Assembly: GCF_016031615.1 (NCBI RefSeq)
Contig: NZ_JACYXC010000001.1
Coordinates: 1,922,001-1,986,000 of the forward strand
Length of the DNA: 64,000 nt
Direction: 5' to 3'
Source of the DNA: Streptomyces pactum
GTDB lineage: Bacteria > Actinomycetota > Actinomycetes > Streptomycetales > Streptomycetaceae
Shown: positions 1 through 9,131 of the stretch, piece by piece
Position numbering within the stretch: the first letter of the stretch is position 1
How the letters are laid out: every line of letters starts with the position of its first letter
The notes under the pieces: generated by a model
The model's input: only the letters and a program-made list of their open reading frames with translations
What the model was told of the DNA's origin: nothing
Databases searched by the model: none
Translations under genes and position numbers: made by a program

Positions 1-674
1 ACGTCCTGGCCGACCGGCGGGGCGAGCGCGTCACGGGCCGGGCGCAGCAGCACGGCCACCGCCACCCGCTCCGGCAGCGGCCAGCCGATCCGGGCGGCCC
101 GTTCCGCGACGGCGTCGGCGGAGTCCGGCCGCGCGGTCTCGTCGAGCAGGACCTCCAGCAGCCGGCGCTGGAGCCGGAGCCGCTCCCCGGCCTCGCGGGC
201 GGCGGCCTCCGCGTAGCCGAGCATGGACTCGGCGACCAGGCCGTCGAGGTACTCGAAGCCGGTCTCGGCCAGTTCGTACATGGCGGGTGCCGGGATCTCG
301 ATCATCTGGCCGATCTCGGCCATCCGCCGCCAGGCCAGGCGCACGCCCAGCCGGTACATGCCCTGGAGAGAGTCCAGGCTGCGGCCGTACTGCAGCTGTC
401 CCCGGCCCAGCTCCTGGAAGACGCTGGGGTGGGCGCGGTCGTGGCCGGTCTCGGAGGTGACCTGCTGGACGAAGTGCTCCAGCGCGCCCCGGATGGCGGT
501 CAGGGCCATCGGCTCGCCGCGCTCGACCGGGTTGCTGGAGAGCCGGGGGTACTCGTGCTGGATCGCCCGGAGGATGTCGTGGGCGAGCGAGGGGATGCCG
601 GCCACGAACCGGTCGGCGAACATCCGCTTCTGCTCCGGCGGCACCCGTGCCCACTCCGAGCCCGGCGGGGACAC
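1..674 (-). CDS. PucR-like transcriptional regulator, N-terminal part (runs off left edge)
   Basis: Leftward open frame from a GTG at 674 that is still open at base 1, so the C-terminus, including any DNA-binding helix-turn-helix, lies outside the window. The visible ~224 residues are helical and resemble the N-terminal sensory part of actinobacterial PucR-type regulators: stretches such as SLAHDILRAIQHEYPRL, GALEHFVQQV and YGRSLDSLQGMYRLGVRLAW. The start lies 2 bases after the stop of the upstream small membrane protein gene, so the two are probably cotranscribed. The effector and targets cannot be told from the sequence. Family assignment rests on remembered similarity of the N-terminal region only. 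Confidence 0.7.
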   Translation of the reverse strand, partial: MSPPGSEWARVPPEQKRMFADRFVAGIPSLAHDILRAIQHEYPRLSSNPVERGEPMALTAIRGALEHFVQQVTSETGHDRAHPSVFQELGRGQLQYGRSLDSLQGMYRLGVRLAWRRMAEIGQMIEIPAPAMYELAETGFEYLDGLVAESMLGYAEAAAREAGERLRLQRRLLEVLLDETARPDSADAVAERAARIGWPLPERVAVAVLLRPARDALAPPVGQD

Positions 675-676
675 CG

Positions 677-1060
677 CTAGCGCTCCGCCGGCGCGGCCCC
701 GGCCGGCTCCCGGCCGGCCTCGGTGTCCGCGCCGGAGTCGGTGCCCGCGCCACGGTCGGCGTCCGTGCCGCGGTCGGTGCCGGTGTCCGCGCCGGAACCG
801 GTGGGGGTGCCGGAGCCGGGCGTGCCGGCCGGGGTCCGGCCGGTGGCGTCCGGTGCGTCCTCGGCACCCGCCTCCCGGTCGGCACCGGGACCGGCCTCCC
901 GGTCGGCGTCCGGTCGGGCCGTCCCGCTGGGGAACGTGACCAGCGGGACGTTCGGCTGCTCGGGGGTGTCGTTGAGGATCGCCACGATTCCGATCGCGGC
1001 TCCTACGGCGAGCGCCGCGGCGACCACGGCGGTCACGGCGGCGAGGAGAAACCTGGGCAT
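677..1060 (-). CDS. Small single-pass membrane protein, DUF2613-like
   Basis: 127 residues from ATG at 1060. I prefer this start over one 21 codons upstream because an AAGGGG-type ribosome site lies just before it and because the product then begins with the membrane helix (MPRFLLAAVTAVVAAALAVG). After a short segment (NDTPEQPNVPLVTF) the remainder is a low-complexity Gly/Ala/Asp/Thr tail. The N-terminal helix followed by an N-D-x-P-E-Q-P segment is like the short DUF2613 proteins found next to cell-envelope genes in actinobacteria. It is transcribed away from the DUF3068 gene and abuts the PucR-like gene. Function is unknown. Confidence 0.6.
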   Translation of the reverse strand: MPRFLLAAVTAVVAAALAVGAAIGIVAILNDTPEQPNVPLVTFPSGTARPDADREAGPGADREAGAEDAPDATGRTPAGTPGSGTPTGSGADTGTDRGTDADRGAGTDSGADTEAGREPAGAAPAER

Positions 1061-1133
1061 GGCGCGTCTGGCCCCTTCCACATGTGGCAGCGCACCGGCC
1101 CGGTCCGGATTGACGGCCAGCATGCGGGGAGCA

Positions 1134-1163
1134 TTGACACAAAGTCAAGCCTTTGCCTACGGT
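1134..1163 (+). promoter_or_regulatory. Predicted promoter with overlapping palindrome, upstream of DUF3068 gene
   Basis: A perfect TTGACA (1134-1139), an 18-base spacer and TACGGT (1158-1163) make a plausible housekeeping-type promoter pointing at the gene starting at 1253. The -35 hexamer sits inside a palindrome, TTGAC-acaaa-GTCAA (1134-1148), which could be an operator. It lies between divergent genes. Confidence 0.45.
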
Positions 1164-1252
1164 CCCGGCTCAACAGAGAACTCGTCAGTAGGTTCCGTCG
1201 GCCTCCGCCGCGATCACCGCTGACCCCTTCCCCATGAGACGGAGTGCACGCC

Positions 1253-2203
1253 ATGCGCCGCTCTGTATCCCCCCTTGCCCTGATCACCTTCGGTTTCGGC
1301 ATATTCCTCCTGGTCCTGGCCCCCATGCTCGCCTGGTACGTCGAGCCACGGGCCAAACGGACCCCGATCGACACCGACGTGACCACGGTCTTCACCGGCC
1401 CGGGCAGCTACTTCGACACCGAGGCCGTGGAGGTCCGGCAGGACCAGCGGCTGACCATCACCCGCCATGTGCTGGGTGACGTGGGCGACAGCGACCGCGA
1501 CACGGCGGTGTGGGACGTGTCCACCACCATTGACACGCCGCGCAGCCTGCCGCTGAAGGACCCGCGCAAATCGCTGCAGTGGACCACCGAGCGGTGGGTC
1601 ACCGACCGGCGCACCAACGCGCCCGTGCACTGCTGCGGCGAGGCGCCCCGCCCGTTCCAGGGCGAGGCGTACCTGAAGTTCCCCTTCGACGTGGAGAAGC
1701 GGTCCTACCGCTGGTGGGACAGCACGCTCAAGGGCTCGGTGCCGCTCCGGTTCGCCGGTACCACGGAGATCCAGGGCTACCGCGGCTACCGGTTCACCGG
1801 CAGCGTGCCGCCGACCGAGATCGGATCCCGGCAGGTGCCCGGCCGGCTGGTCGGGGCCGCCCAGGGCCAGGTGCACGCCGAGGAGTGGTACTCCAACGGA
1901 CGTATCGAACTCGTCGCCGACCGGCGCACCGGCCGCATCATCCACGCGAGCGTCTCCCCCCGGCTGGCGCTGCGCGCGCCCGGCGGGAAGGGCGGCGACA
2001 AGGTCGTCCTGCTGCACGGCAAGGGCCTGGAGTTCACCCCGGCCACCCAGCGGTCGCAGGTGGCGCTGGCCAGGGATGACAACGACCGGCTGGAGCTGGT
2101 GGGCCGCACCGCGCCGATCGCGGCGGCGGTGACCGGCGGTGTTCTCACCGCGGCCGGTGTCTGGCTGCTGGTACGCGGCCGGGTGCGCGGCGCCCGGCAC
2201 TGA
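1253..2203 (+). CDS. DUF3068 membrane-anchored envelope protein
   Basis: 316 residues. An N-terminal transmembrane helix (about residues 9-29) is followed by a large extracytoplasmic domain (YVEPRAKRTPIDTDVTTVF...) and a C-terminal helix (AAAVTGGVLTAAGVWLLVRG), the usual DUF3068 layout of two helices around a beta-rich domain. ATG at 1253 is chosen over the GTG at 1244 because GGAG (1241-1244) is then 8 bases upstream. In actinobacteria DUF3068 genes commonly head loci with a glycosyltransferase, a methyltransferase and an AftD-like arabinosyltransferase, as here. The molecular role is not established. It probably acts at the outer face of the membrane in glycopolymer assembly. Confidence 0.8.
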   Translation: MRRSVSPLALITFGFGIFLLVLAPMLAWYVEPRAKRTPIDTDVTTVFTGPGSYFDTEAVEVRQDQRLTITRHVLGDVGDSDRDTAVWDVSTTIDTPRSLPLKDPRKSLQWTTERWVTDRRTNAPVHCCGEAPRPFQGEAYLKFPFDVEKRSYRWWDSTLKGSVPLRFAGTTEIQGYRGYRFTGSVPPTEIGSRQVPGRLVGAAQGQVHAEEWYSNGRIELVADRRTGRIIHASVSPRLALRAPGGKGGDKVVLLHGKGLEFTPATQRSQVALARDDNDRLELVGRTAPIAAAVTGGVLTAAGVWLLVRGRVRGARH

Positions 2204-2229
2204 GCGGGGTGACGAAGCGGTGTCCTCTT

Positions 2230-2269
2230 CGCATCCGGAAATTGTCATCCCGGTGAGTAGCCGGATGCG
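2230..2269. repeat. Inverted repeat between DUF3068 and glycosyltransferase genes
   Basis: Perfect 9-base arms CGCATCCGG (2230-2238) and CCGGATGCG (2261-2269) separated by 22 bases. There is no T-run after it, so it is more likely a regulator site or attenuating hairpin than a simple terminator. Confidence 0.4.
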
Positions 2270-2327
2270 GACAGGACGGCGAAAACTGGGGCTCCTCACG
2301 AGCACCCTCCCCCGGTCCGCTCCCCCC

Positions 2328-2369
2328 AGTCTCCGTCCCTGAGACGAGAGTCTCCGTCCCTGAGACGAG
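2328..2369. repeat. Perfect 21-bp tandem duplication just upstream of the glycosyltransferase
   Basis: Two identical adjacent 21-base copies, 2328-2348 and 2349-2369. Each contains the inverted pair GTCTC...GAGAC around a 7-base loop. The second copy ends a few bases before the ribosome site (ttggagc) of the gene at 2381, so it lies in the 5' leader. Confidence 0.6.
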
Positions 2370-2380
2370 TTGGAGCACTC

Positions 2381-3550
2381 ATGTCCCAGCACGTGAAAGC
2401 CTCTTCGCCCATGGCGCCGTCCCCGCCGCGCCGCCCTCCGCAGGACCCCGCGGCCACCCACCGCGCGGCGCCGGCGGTGCCCCGCCGTGTCGTCTTCCTG
2501 GCCCGGCGGGACCTGGCCAACCCGGCGGCCGGCGGCTCCGAGCTGCTGATCGACCGGATCGCCGAGGGGCTGACCGCGCACGGCCACGAGGTCACCCTGG
2601 TGTGCGGGGGCCCGGCGGCCCGGCGCGGCTACCGGGTGGTGTCGGCCGGCGGCGACGCGGCGCACTACCTGCGGGCGCGGCGCACGCTCGCCCGCCGCGT
2701 CGGGGAGTGCGACCTGCTGGTGGAGGTCAGCAACGGCATGCCGTACCTGGCCCCGCTGTGGCACCGCGGGCCCACCCTGTGCCTTGTCAACCACGTGCAC
2801 ACCGACCTGTGGGGGATGCGGCTGCCGGCGCCCGCCGCCCGGATCGGCCGGCGGCTGGAGCACTGGGCGCTGACCGGCCCCCACCGGGAGAACCTGATGG
2901 TCGCGGTCTCCGAATCCACCGCCGCCGCGCTGCGTGCGCTGGGTGTGCCGCGGGACCGCATCCGGGTCGTGCACAACGGCGTGGAGGAGCCCGGGCCGCT
3001 GCTGCCCAAGTCCCCCGAGCCGCTCTTCGTCGCGATGGGCCGGCTCGTCGAGTACAAGCGGATCGACCTGCTGCTGCGGCTGTGGGAACGGGTCCGGCCG
3101 GTCACCGGCGGCCGGCTGGTGATCGTCGGCGACGGCCCGGAGCGGGCCCGGCTGGAGGCGATGGCGGGACCCGGGGTGACCTTCGCCGGGCACGTGTCCG
3201 AGGCGGAGAAGCACCGCCTGCTGTGCGCGTCCTGGCTGCTGCTGCACCCCTCGCTGGTCGAGGGGTGGGGCCTGGTGGTGATGGAGGCCGCGGTCCGGGG
3301 CACCCCGGCGGTCGGCTTCGACATCCCCGGGCTGCGCGACTCGGTGGAGGACGGCCGGACCGGTGTGCTGGCACCCGGGGAGAGTTCGTTCGCCGCGGCC
3401 TGGTGCGCGCTGGCGCTCAGCCCGGAGCGCCGGGCGGCGCTGGGCGACGCGGCCCGGCTGCGCGCCGAGCGGTTCCGCTGGAGCGGCACCGTCCGCGCCT
3501 TCCGGGACGTGGCGGCCGAGGCGTACCTGACCTCGGCGCGGCGGCGGTGA
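2381..3550 (+). CDS. Family 4 (GT-B) glycosyltransferase
   Basis: 389 residues. After a ~35-residue Pro-rich N-terminus the GT-B fold begins with VVFLARRDLANPAAGGSE, the glycine-rich acceptor-side loop of family 4 enzymes. The donor-binding half has RLVEYKRIDLLLRLWE, VIVGDGPER and the E-x7-E motif (EGWGLVVME, about residues 293-301). A retaining transfer from an activated sugar to a lipid or glycan acceptor in the cytoplasm is expected. The sugar cannot be read from sequence. The stop overlaps the next gene's GTG start (GTGA at 3547-3550), so the genes are translationally coupled. Context suggests a step of arabinofuranosyl glycolipid or polymer assembly. Confidence 0.85.
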   Translation: MSQHVKASSPMAPSPPRRPPQDPAATHRAAPAVPRRVVFLARRDLANPAAGGSELLIDRIAEGLTAHGHEVTLVCGGPAARRGYRVVSAGGDAAHYLRARRTLARRVGECDLLVEVSNGMPYLAPLWHRGPTLCLVNHVHTDLWGMRLPAPAARIGRRLEHWALTGPHRENLMVAVSESTAAALRALGVPRDRIRVVHNGVEEPGPLLPKSPEPLFVAMGRLVEYKRIDLLLRLWERVRPVTGGRLVIVGDGPERARLEAMAGPGVTFAGHVSEAEKHRLLCASWLLLHPSLVEGWGLVVMEAAVRGTPAVGFDIPGLRDSVEDGRTGVLAPGESSFAAAWCALALSPERRAALGDAARLRAERFRWSGTVRAFRDVAAEAYLTSARRR

Positions 3551-4599
3551 GCCGGGCGATGCGCGACGAGACGACACCCGACCGGGCCGCACCCGGCACC
3601 GGCGTCCCGACCCCCGGGGCGCCGGCCCCCGTCGTACCGGGCACCACGGCACCGGAGGCCGGGACACCGGAGGCCGCACCGGCCGCCGCCACACCCGGCA
3701 CCACGGAGCCGGAGCCGGGGACACCGGCCGGAGCCGAGCCGGAGCCCGGGACACCGGACACCGCCGTACCGGGTGCCGGAGGCCGGGACACCACCGCGCC
3801 GAACGCCGCCGTACCGGACACCGCCGTACCGGGCGCCGGCACACCGCGGCCCGGGGCGCCGGATCCGGTGCTGCGCGACCCCTCCTTCCGGCGCTCGGCC
3901 GCGCTCTTCCGCGCCTTCCTGCGCGAGCAGTCCGACCCCGAGCACGTCTACTCCCTGCTGGCGCGGGACGCCGTGCGGCAGGTGGAGCGGTACGTGCCGC
4001 TGCGCGACCGGGTGGTGGTGGACGTCGGCGGCGGCAGCGGCCACTTCACCGAGGAGTTCCGGCGGCGCGGCGCGCAGGCCTACCTCTTCGAGCCCGACCC
4101 GCGGGAGCTGCTGGCGCACGGCCGCACGCCGAGCGGCGCGGTGCTCGCGGACGGCTACCTGCTGCCGCTGGCCGACGGGGTCGCGGACGTCTGCTTCTCC
4201 TCCAACGTGCTGGAGCACGTGGCGGACCCGTACACCTTCCTCAGCGAGATGGTGCGGGTCACCCGTCCCGGCGGCTTGATCTACGTCTCCTTCACCAACT
4301 GGCTCTCCCCCTGGGGCGGCCACGAGACGGCACCTTGGCACTACCTGGGTGCGGGCCGGGCGCGGGAGCGCTACCGGCGGCGCACCGGCCGTGCTGCCAA
4401 GCACACCGTCGGGGTGAACCTCTTTCCCCTCCACATCGGGCCCACGCTGCGGCACGTGCGCGGACGCTCCGACGTGACCGTGGTCCGCGCGCGCTCCCGG
4501 TACTGGCCGTTCCTCGCCGGAGCGGTCACCCGGATCCCGGGGCTGCGCGAATTCGCCACGTGGAACCTCCTGCTGATCCTGAGGCGGTCGTCGTCATGA
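3547..4599 (+). CDS. Class I SAM-dependent methyltransferase with low-complexity N-terminus
   Basis: 350 residues from GTG 3547, which overlaps the preceding stop by 4 bases; ATG 3559 is an alternative. The first ~105 residues are a Pro/Gly/Thr/Ala repeat (PGTTAPEAGTPEA-like units). The catalytic domain follows, with the SAM-binding motif VVVDVGGGSGHF near residue 155, FEPDPRELL, and CFSSNVLEHVADPYTF with the LEHV post-I motif. It probably methylates a sugar or lipid of the neighbouring glycan pathway. The substrate is inferred from context only. It ends in an ATGA overlap with the giant arabinosyltransferase gene. Confidence 0.8.
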   Translation: MSRAMRDETTPDRAAPGTGVPTPGAPAPVVPGTTAPEAGTPEAAPAAATPGTTEPEPGTPAGAEPEPGTPDTAVPGAGGRDTTAPNAAVPDTAVPGAGTPRPGAPDPVLRDPSFRRSAALFRAFLREQSDPEHVYSLLARDAVRQVERYVPLRDRVVVDVGGGSGHFTEEFRRRGAQAYLFEPDPRELLAHGRTPSGAVLADGYLLPLADGVADVCFSSNVLEHVADPYTFLSEMVRVTRPGGLIYVSFTNWLSPWGGHETAPWHYLGAGRARERYRRRTGRAAKHTVGVNLFPLHIGPTLRHVRGRSDVTVVRARSRYWPFLAGAVTRIPGLREFATWNLLLILRRSSS

Positions 4600-7500
4600 C
4601 CCAGGTGCTCCCTTCCCGTCCCCCCTCCCCGCCCGCGCCCGGCGCGGTGCCGGCCGCCGCGCCGCCCGGGGCCGGCCCGCCCCGGTCGCGGCGCTGGCTG
4701 TTCGGCTTCTGGGCGCTGGCGCTGGTGGCGTTCCTCGCCAGGTCGCCGGGGAAGATGACCTTCGACACCAAGCTGCCGGTGGCGCTCGACCCGCTCCGCT
4801 TCCTCGGCGACCTGGGCGACCTGTGGCACGACCGGGCCGGGTTCGGCGGCATCACCGACCAGTACGTCGGCTACGCCTTCCCGATGCTGCCGTACTACGC
4901 GCTCGCCGATCTGCTGCACGTGCCGGTGTGGCTGGCCGAGCGGCTGTGGCTGTCGATCGTGGTGACCGCCGCGTTCTGGGGCGCGCTGCGGCTGGCCGAG
5001 CGGCTGGGCGTCGGCTCGTCCGGCACCCGGCTGCTGGCCGCCGCCGGGTACGCGCTGTGGCCCACCTTCTCCATGGTGGTGGGCTCCACCTCCGCGGCGG
5101 CACTGCCCGGCGCGTTGCTGCCGTGGGTGATCCTGCCGCTGACCGACCCGGCGGTGAGCGCCCGGGTGGCGGCCGCCCGCTCGGCGCTGCTCATCCCCTT
5201 CATGGGCGGGGTGAACGCGGCCTCCACGCTCGCCTCGCTGCTGCCGGTGGGCCTGTACCTGCTCTCCCGGCCGGCCGGGAAGCGGCGGCGGCAGCTGCTG
5301 TGCTGGTGGCTGCCGGGCGTGGTGCTGGCCACCGCCTGGTGGACGGTGCCGCTGCTGCTGCTCGGCGTGTACGGCGAGGACTTCATGCCGTACGTGGAGC
5401 AGGCGGACACCACCACCGCCACCATGTCGGCCACCGAGCTGCTGCGCGGCACCGGCAACTGGGTGGGGTACCTCAACTTCGGTGAGGCGTGGCTGCCCGG
5501 CGGCTGGACCGCCGCCACCTACACCCTCGCGGTGCTGGGTTCGGCCGCCGCCGCGGCGCTGGGCCTGGCCGGGCTGGCCCGCCGGGACCTGCCGGAGCGC
5601 CGCTGGCTGCTGCTGGTGGTGCTGAGCGTGGTCACGGTCACGCTGGCCGGCTACGGCGGCGCGCTGGGCGGCCCGTTCCACGGCACCGTGCAGGAGTGGC
5701 TGGACGGCTGGCTGCGGCCGTTCCGCAACATCTACAAGTTCCAGCCCGGACTCGCCCTGGCGCTGGCGTTCGGCATCGCGCACGTCACCGCGTGGGCGGG
5801 CCGCCGGCTGCCGCTGCCGGCACCGGGCCGCCGGGCGCTGCCCGGGGTGGCGGCGCTGCTGGTGCTGCCCGGGCTGGCGCTGCCGTACCTCAACGGCACG
5901 GTGCTCCAGCCGGGCGCTTTCGACAAGCTGCCCTCGCACTGGGACCAGGCCGCCGACTGGCTGGAGGAGAACGCCGAGGACAGCCGGGCGCTGGTGGTCC
6001 CGGCCACCGCGCACGGGCTGTACACCTGGGGCTCCCCCGTCGACCAGCCGCTCGACGTGCTCGCCCGGTCCCGGTGGGCCCAGCGCGACTTCGTGCCGTT
6101 CGGCACGCCCGGGTCCCGCCGGGCCCTGGACGCCGTGGAGCAGGCGCTGCTGACCGGTTCCGAGGTACCCGGCCTGCGGGACTTCCTCGGCCGGGCCGGT
6201 CTGCACGACGTGGTGGTCCGCAACGACCTCGACCCCGACCAGCTGGGCTACGTGCCGCCGCAGACGGTGAAGCGGACGCTGGAGGCGTCCGGCTACCGCA
6301 AGGTCGCCGGGTTCGGCCCGCTGCTGACCGCCGGCCGGATTCCCGACAACGCCCCGCTCCAGGTGCAGGGGCTGTACCCGCGCCTGCAGGCGGTGGAGGT
6401 CTACGAGCCGGCGGACACCGAGCGGCCGGGCCGCGTCGGGGCGCGCGCGGTGGACGCCACCGCGCGGGTCAGCGGCGGGCCCGAGGCGCTGCTCCAGCTC
6501 TCCGCCGACCCGTCGATGCGCGACCGCCCGGCGGTGCTCACCGGTGACGCGCACCCGGGGCTGGCCCGGCCGCCGCTGCTGGCGGTCGCCGACGGCATGC
6601 GCCGGACCGACACCCGCTTCGGCCTGGTGAACGCCAACACCTCGTACACCTACACCGCCGGGGAGCGGAACCACCCGGACAGCCTGCAGAACCCCGGCGA
6701 GAAGCCGAAGCAGATCCTGCCGGTGGAGGGCGTCCGGCACCAGACGACCGCGGTGCTGCGCGGCGCCTCGGAGGTGACCGCCTCCAGCAGCGGCAGCTGG
6801 CTTTTCCACCTGCCGCAGTACGACCCGGTGAACGCGTTCGACGGCAACCCGGGCACCGCCTGGGCGGAGGGCAGCGCGGGCGAGCCGGCCGGGCAGTGGC
6901 TGCGGATCGCCTTCGACAAGCCGGTCACCCTGCCGGAGTCGCTGTCGCTGACGCCGCTGGCCGGTGACGGCCTGCGCGGGGCACCCACCGCGGTGCGGGT
7001 GGAGACCGACCGGGCCGCCGTGGAGAGCCCGTTGCAGCCCAACGGCACCCCGCAGACGGTGCGCGCGCCGGCCGGGCCCGCGAAGTGGCTGAAGATCACC
7101 ATCACGGACGCGCAGAAGCCGCGGCCGGGCATCTCCGGCGCCGGGTTCTCCGAGGTGTCGATCCCCGGGGTGCAGGTCACCCGGCTGCTGGCGCTGCCCG
7201 CCGACGCGGAGAGCGTGGACGCGCCGGCCGCGGTGTACTCGCTGCACCGCGGCAGTGACCCGGGCGGGCTGTCGCCGGCCGCGGCGGAGGTGGGGCTGCA
7301 CCGCCAGTTCCACACCGGTGCGGCGGCCGACTACGCCGTCACCGCGCGGGCGCTGGCGGTGCCCGGACCGGAACTGGACGCCCTGCTGGACAAGGTGGCG
7401 CCCGGTCAGCGGTCGGGGGTCACGGTGAGCGCCGACTCCACCAGCCGGGCCGGCACCGGGCTGAGCCCCCGCAACCTGCTGGACGGCGACCTGACCACCG

Positions 7501-9131
7501 CGTGGATCGCCGGGGACCGCCCGGTGCTCCGGCTGAGCTGGCCGAAGAAGACCGCGGTGGACGAGATCGTGTTCGCCGCGGCGGGCGGTGTCTCCACCCG
7601 CCCCGAGCAGGTGTTCATCAGCTCGCCGCACGGCTCCACCACCGCCGGGGTCGATCAGAACGGCCAGGCCCGGTTCGAGCCGATCACCACCGACCGGATG
7701 GACATCACCATCTCCAGGACGGCGCCGCTGACCCTGCACAACCCGCTGGCCGGCCAGGACCTCCAGCTGCCGGTGGGCCTCAGCGAGGTGTACATCCCGG
7801 CGCTGGACGCGCTGCGCGGCAAGCCCGCCGACCCCCGCGTCCGCTTCTCGCTGCCGTGCGGCGAGGGCCCGCCGCTGGCGGTGGACGGCACCCTGCACGC
7901 CACCCGGGCGTCCGGCCTGGTGCGCGACCTGACCGAGCGCCGGCCGGTGACGGTGAAGCTGTGCGCGGGTGACGCCGCGGACGGCGAGGTCGCGCTGGGC
8001 GCGGGCCGGCACCGGGTGGAGGCCGGGGACGCCGGGCCGCTGGCGCTGACCGAGGTCACCCTGCGCCGGGGCACCGTGCCGGCGCCGGCCGCCGCGGACC
8101 GGACGGTGCGGGCCACCGACTGGTCCGGCGACGACCGCACGGTGGAGGTCGGCCCGGGCAAGGCGGTCTACCTCCAGACGTACCAGAACCACAACGAGGG
8201 CTGGCGGGCCACGCTGGACGGCCGGGAGCTGACCCCGGTCCGGCTCGACGGCTGGCAGCAGGGCTTCCTGGTGCCGGCCGGGGCGAGCGGCACCGTCCAC
8301 CTCAGCTACGAGCCGTCCACCTGGTACCACGCCGGGCTGTTCGGCGGGGCGGCCGGCGTGGCGCTGCTGCTCGGCCTGGCCCTGGTCCGCCGCAGGGCGG
8401 GCACCCCGGACCTCGCCGGGACCGCGGCGGTGCCGCCGGCGCCGGGCCGGGTGCTGGGCACGGTGGCGCTCACCGTGGTGCTGGTCGCGGTCGCCGGTCC
8501 GGTGGCGCTGGCGGTGCCGGTGCTCGCCGCGATCGCCTGGTGGCGGCCGGCCTGGCCCGCCGCGATCGCGCTGGTCGCCATGGCCGCCGCGGGCGTCGTC
8601 GCCGCGGTCGACGCGGGCGAGCCGGTGCGCGCGGAGGAGGGTGCCTTCAGCGGCTGGGCGCAGCTCCTGGCGCTGGTCGCGCTCACCGCCGCGGTGGTCA
8701 CGGTGCCGGTCCGTGCCGGCCGGCACGCGGGTCCGCCGTACGGCGGGGAGTCCGCGGCGGGCGGGCAGCCTCCGTACGGCGGGGACCCTTCGTACCGCGG
8801 GGAGCCGGGTGCCGGTGACGGCGAGGTGCCCTCGTCCGGTGCGCGGCCCGCGGCCGGCGGGGAGCCGGGTGACGGCGGGCGGCCGGGAGGCGGCACGCCG
8901 GTGACCGGTGGCCGTGCCGGCGACGGCGGTGACGGCGACGCCGGGGCGCGGTCCGGCACCGCCGGGGCACAGGCCCCGGCCGGGACGGCGCCGTCCGGCG
9001 GGCCGGCCGCACCCGCGGCGCCCGGCGCGCCCGCGCGGCCGGAGGGCGGACCCTCCATCGGCGACGAACCGCCCGCCGGCGGGCCGCGGCCCGGCACCGG
9101 CACCGGCACCGGCGGGGAACCCGGCCGATGA
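4596..9131 (+). CDS. AftD-like alpha-(1->3)-arabinofuranosyltransferase (DUF3367 family)
   Basis: 1511 residues. The N-terminal ~450 residues hold about ten transmembrane helices starting at WLFGFWALALVAFLARSPG, with the loop acids of GT-C enzymes (FDTKLPVALDP). The extracytoplasmic part contains two carbohydrate-binding, F5/8 type C-like modules, about residues 730-860 (NAFDGNPGTAWAEG) and 950-1065 (NLLDGDLTTAW). C-terminal helices and a Gly/Pro-rich cytoplasmic tail of about 130 residues follow. The size and layout match AftD/DUF3367 proteins, which transfer arabinofuranose from decaprenyl-phosphate-arabinose outside the membrane. ATG 4596 overlaps the preceding stop. The stop overlaps the next ATG (ATGA at 9128-9131). 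Confidence 0.85.
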   Translation: MTQVLPSRPPSPPAPGAVPAAAPPGAGPPRSRRWLFGFWALALVAFLARSPGKMTFDTKLPVALDPLRFLGDLGDLWHDRAGFGGITDQYVGYAFPMLPYYALADLLHVPVWLAERLWLSIVVTAAFWGALRLAERLGVGSSGTRLLAAAGYALWPTFSMVVGSTSAAALPGALLPWVILPLTDPAVSARVAAARSALLIPFMGGVNAASTLASLLPVGLYLLSRPAGKRRRQLLCWWLPGVVLATAWWTVPLLLLGVYGEDFMPYVEQADTTTATMSATELLRGTGNWVGYLNFGEAWLPGGWTAATYTLAVLGSAAAAALGLAGLARRDLPERRWLLLVVLSVVTVTLAGYGGALGGPFHGTVQEWLDGWLRPFRNIYKFQPGLALALAFGIAHVTAWAGRRLPLPAPGRRALPGVAALLVLPGLALPYLNGTVLQPGAFDKLPSHWDQAADWLEENAEDSRALVVPATAHGLYTWGSPVDQPLDVLARSRWAQRDFVPFGTPGSRRALDAVEQALLTGSEVPGLRDFLGRAGLHDVVVRNDLDPDQLGYVPPQTVKRTLEASGYRKVAGFGPLLTAGRIPDNAPLQVQGLYPRLQAVEVYEPADTERPGRVGARAVDATARVSGGPEALLQLSADPSMRDRPAVLTGDAHPGLARPPLLAVADGMRRTDTRFGLVNANTSYTYTAGERNHPDSLQNPGEKPKQILPVEGVRHQTTAVLRGASEVTASSSGSWLFHLPQYDPVNAFDGNPGTAWAEGSAGEPAGQWLRIAFDKPVTLPESLSLTPLAGDGLRGAPTAVRVETDRAAVESPLQPNGTPQTVRAPAGPAKWLKITITDAQKPRPGISGAGFSEVSIPGVQVTRLLALPADAESVDAPAAVYSLHRGSDPGGLSPAAAEVGLHRQFHTGAAADYAVTARALAVPGPELDALLDKVAPGQRSGVTVSADSTSRAGTGLSPRNLLDGDLTTAWIAGDRPVLRLSWPKKTAVDEIVFAAAGGVSTRPEQVFISSPHGSTTAGVDQNGQARFEPITTDRMDITISRTAPLTLHNPLAGQDLQLPVGLSEVYIPALDALRGKPADPRVRFSLPCGEGPPLAVDGTLHATRASGLVRDLTERRPVTVKLCAGDAADGEVALGAGRHRVEAGDAGPLALTEVTLRRGTVPAPAAADRTVRATDWSGDDRTVEVGPGKAVYLQTYQNHNEGWRATLDGRELTPVRLDGWQQGFLVPAGASGTVHLSYEPSTWYHAGLFGGAAGVALLLGLALVRRRAGTPDLAGTAAVPPAPGRVLGTVALTVVLVAVAGPVALAVPVLAAIAWWRPAWPAAIALVAMAAAGVVAAVDAGEPVRAEEGAFSGWAQLLALVALTAAVVTVPVRAGRHAGPPYGGESAAGGQPPYGGDPSYRGEPGAGDGEVPSSGARPAAGGEPGDGGRPGGGTPVTGGRAGDGGDGDAGARSGTAGAQAPAGTAPSGGPAAPAAPGAPARPEGGPSIGDEPPAGGPRPGTGTGTGGEPGR

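Noticed and set aside
31..885. Leftward 284-codon open frame across 31-885
   Set aside because: Arg/Pro/Gly-only translation; the PucR-like and small membrane protein genes on the same strand in another phase have proper codon use and motifs.
4371..8726. Minus-strand open frame of about 1450 codons opposite the AftD-like gene
   Set aside because: Antisense shadow caused by GC-rich third positions; the translation is His/Arg/Gln-rich without any domain.
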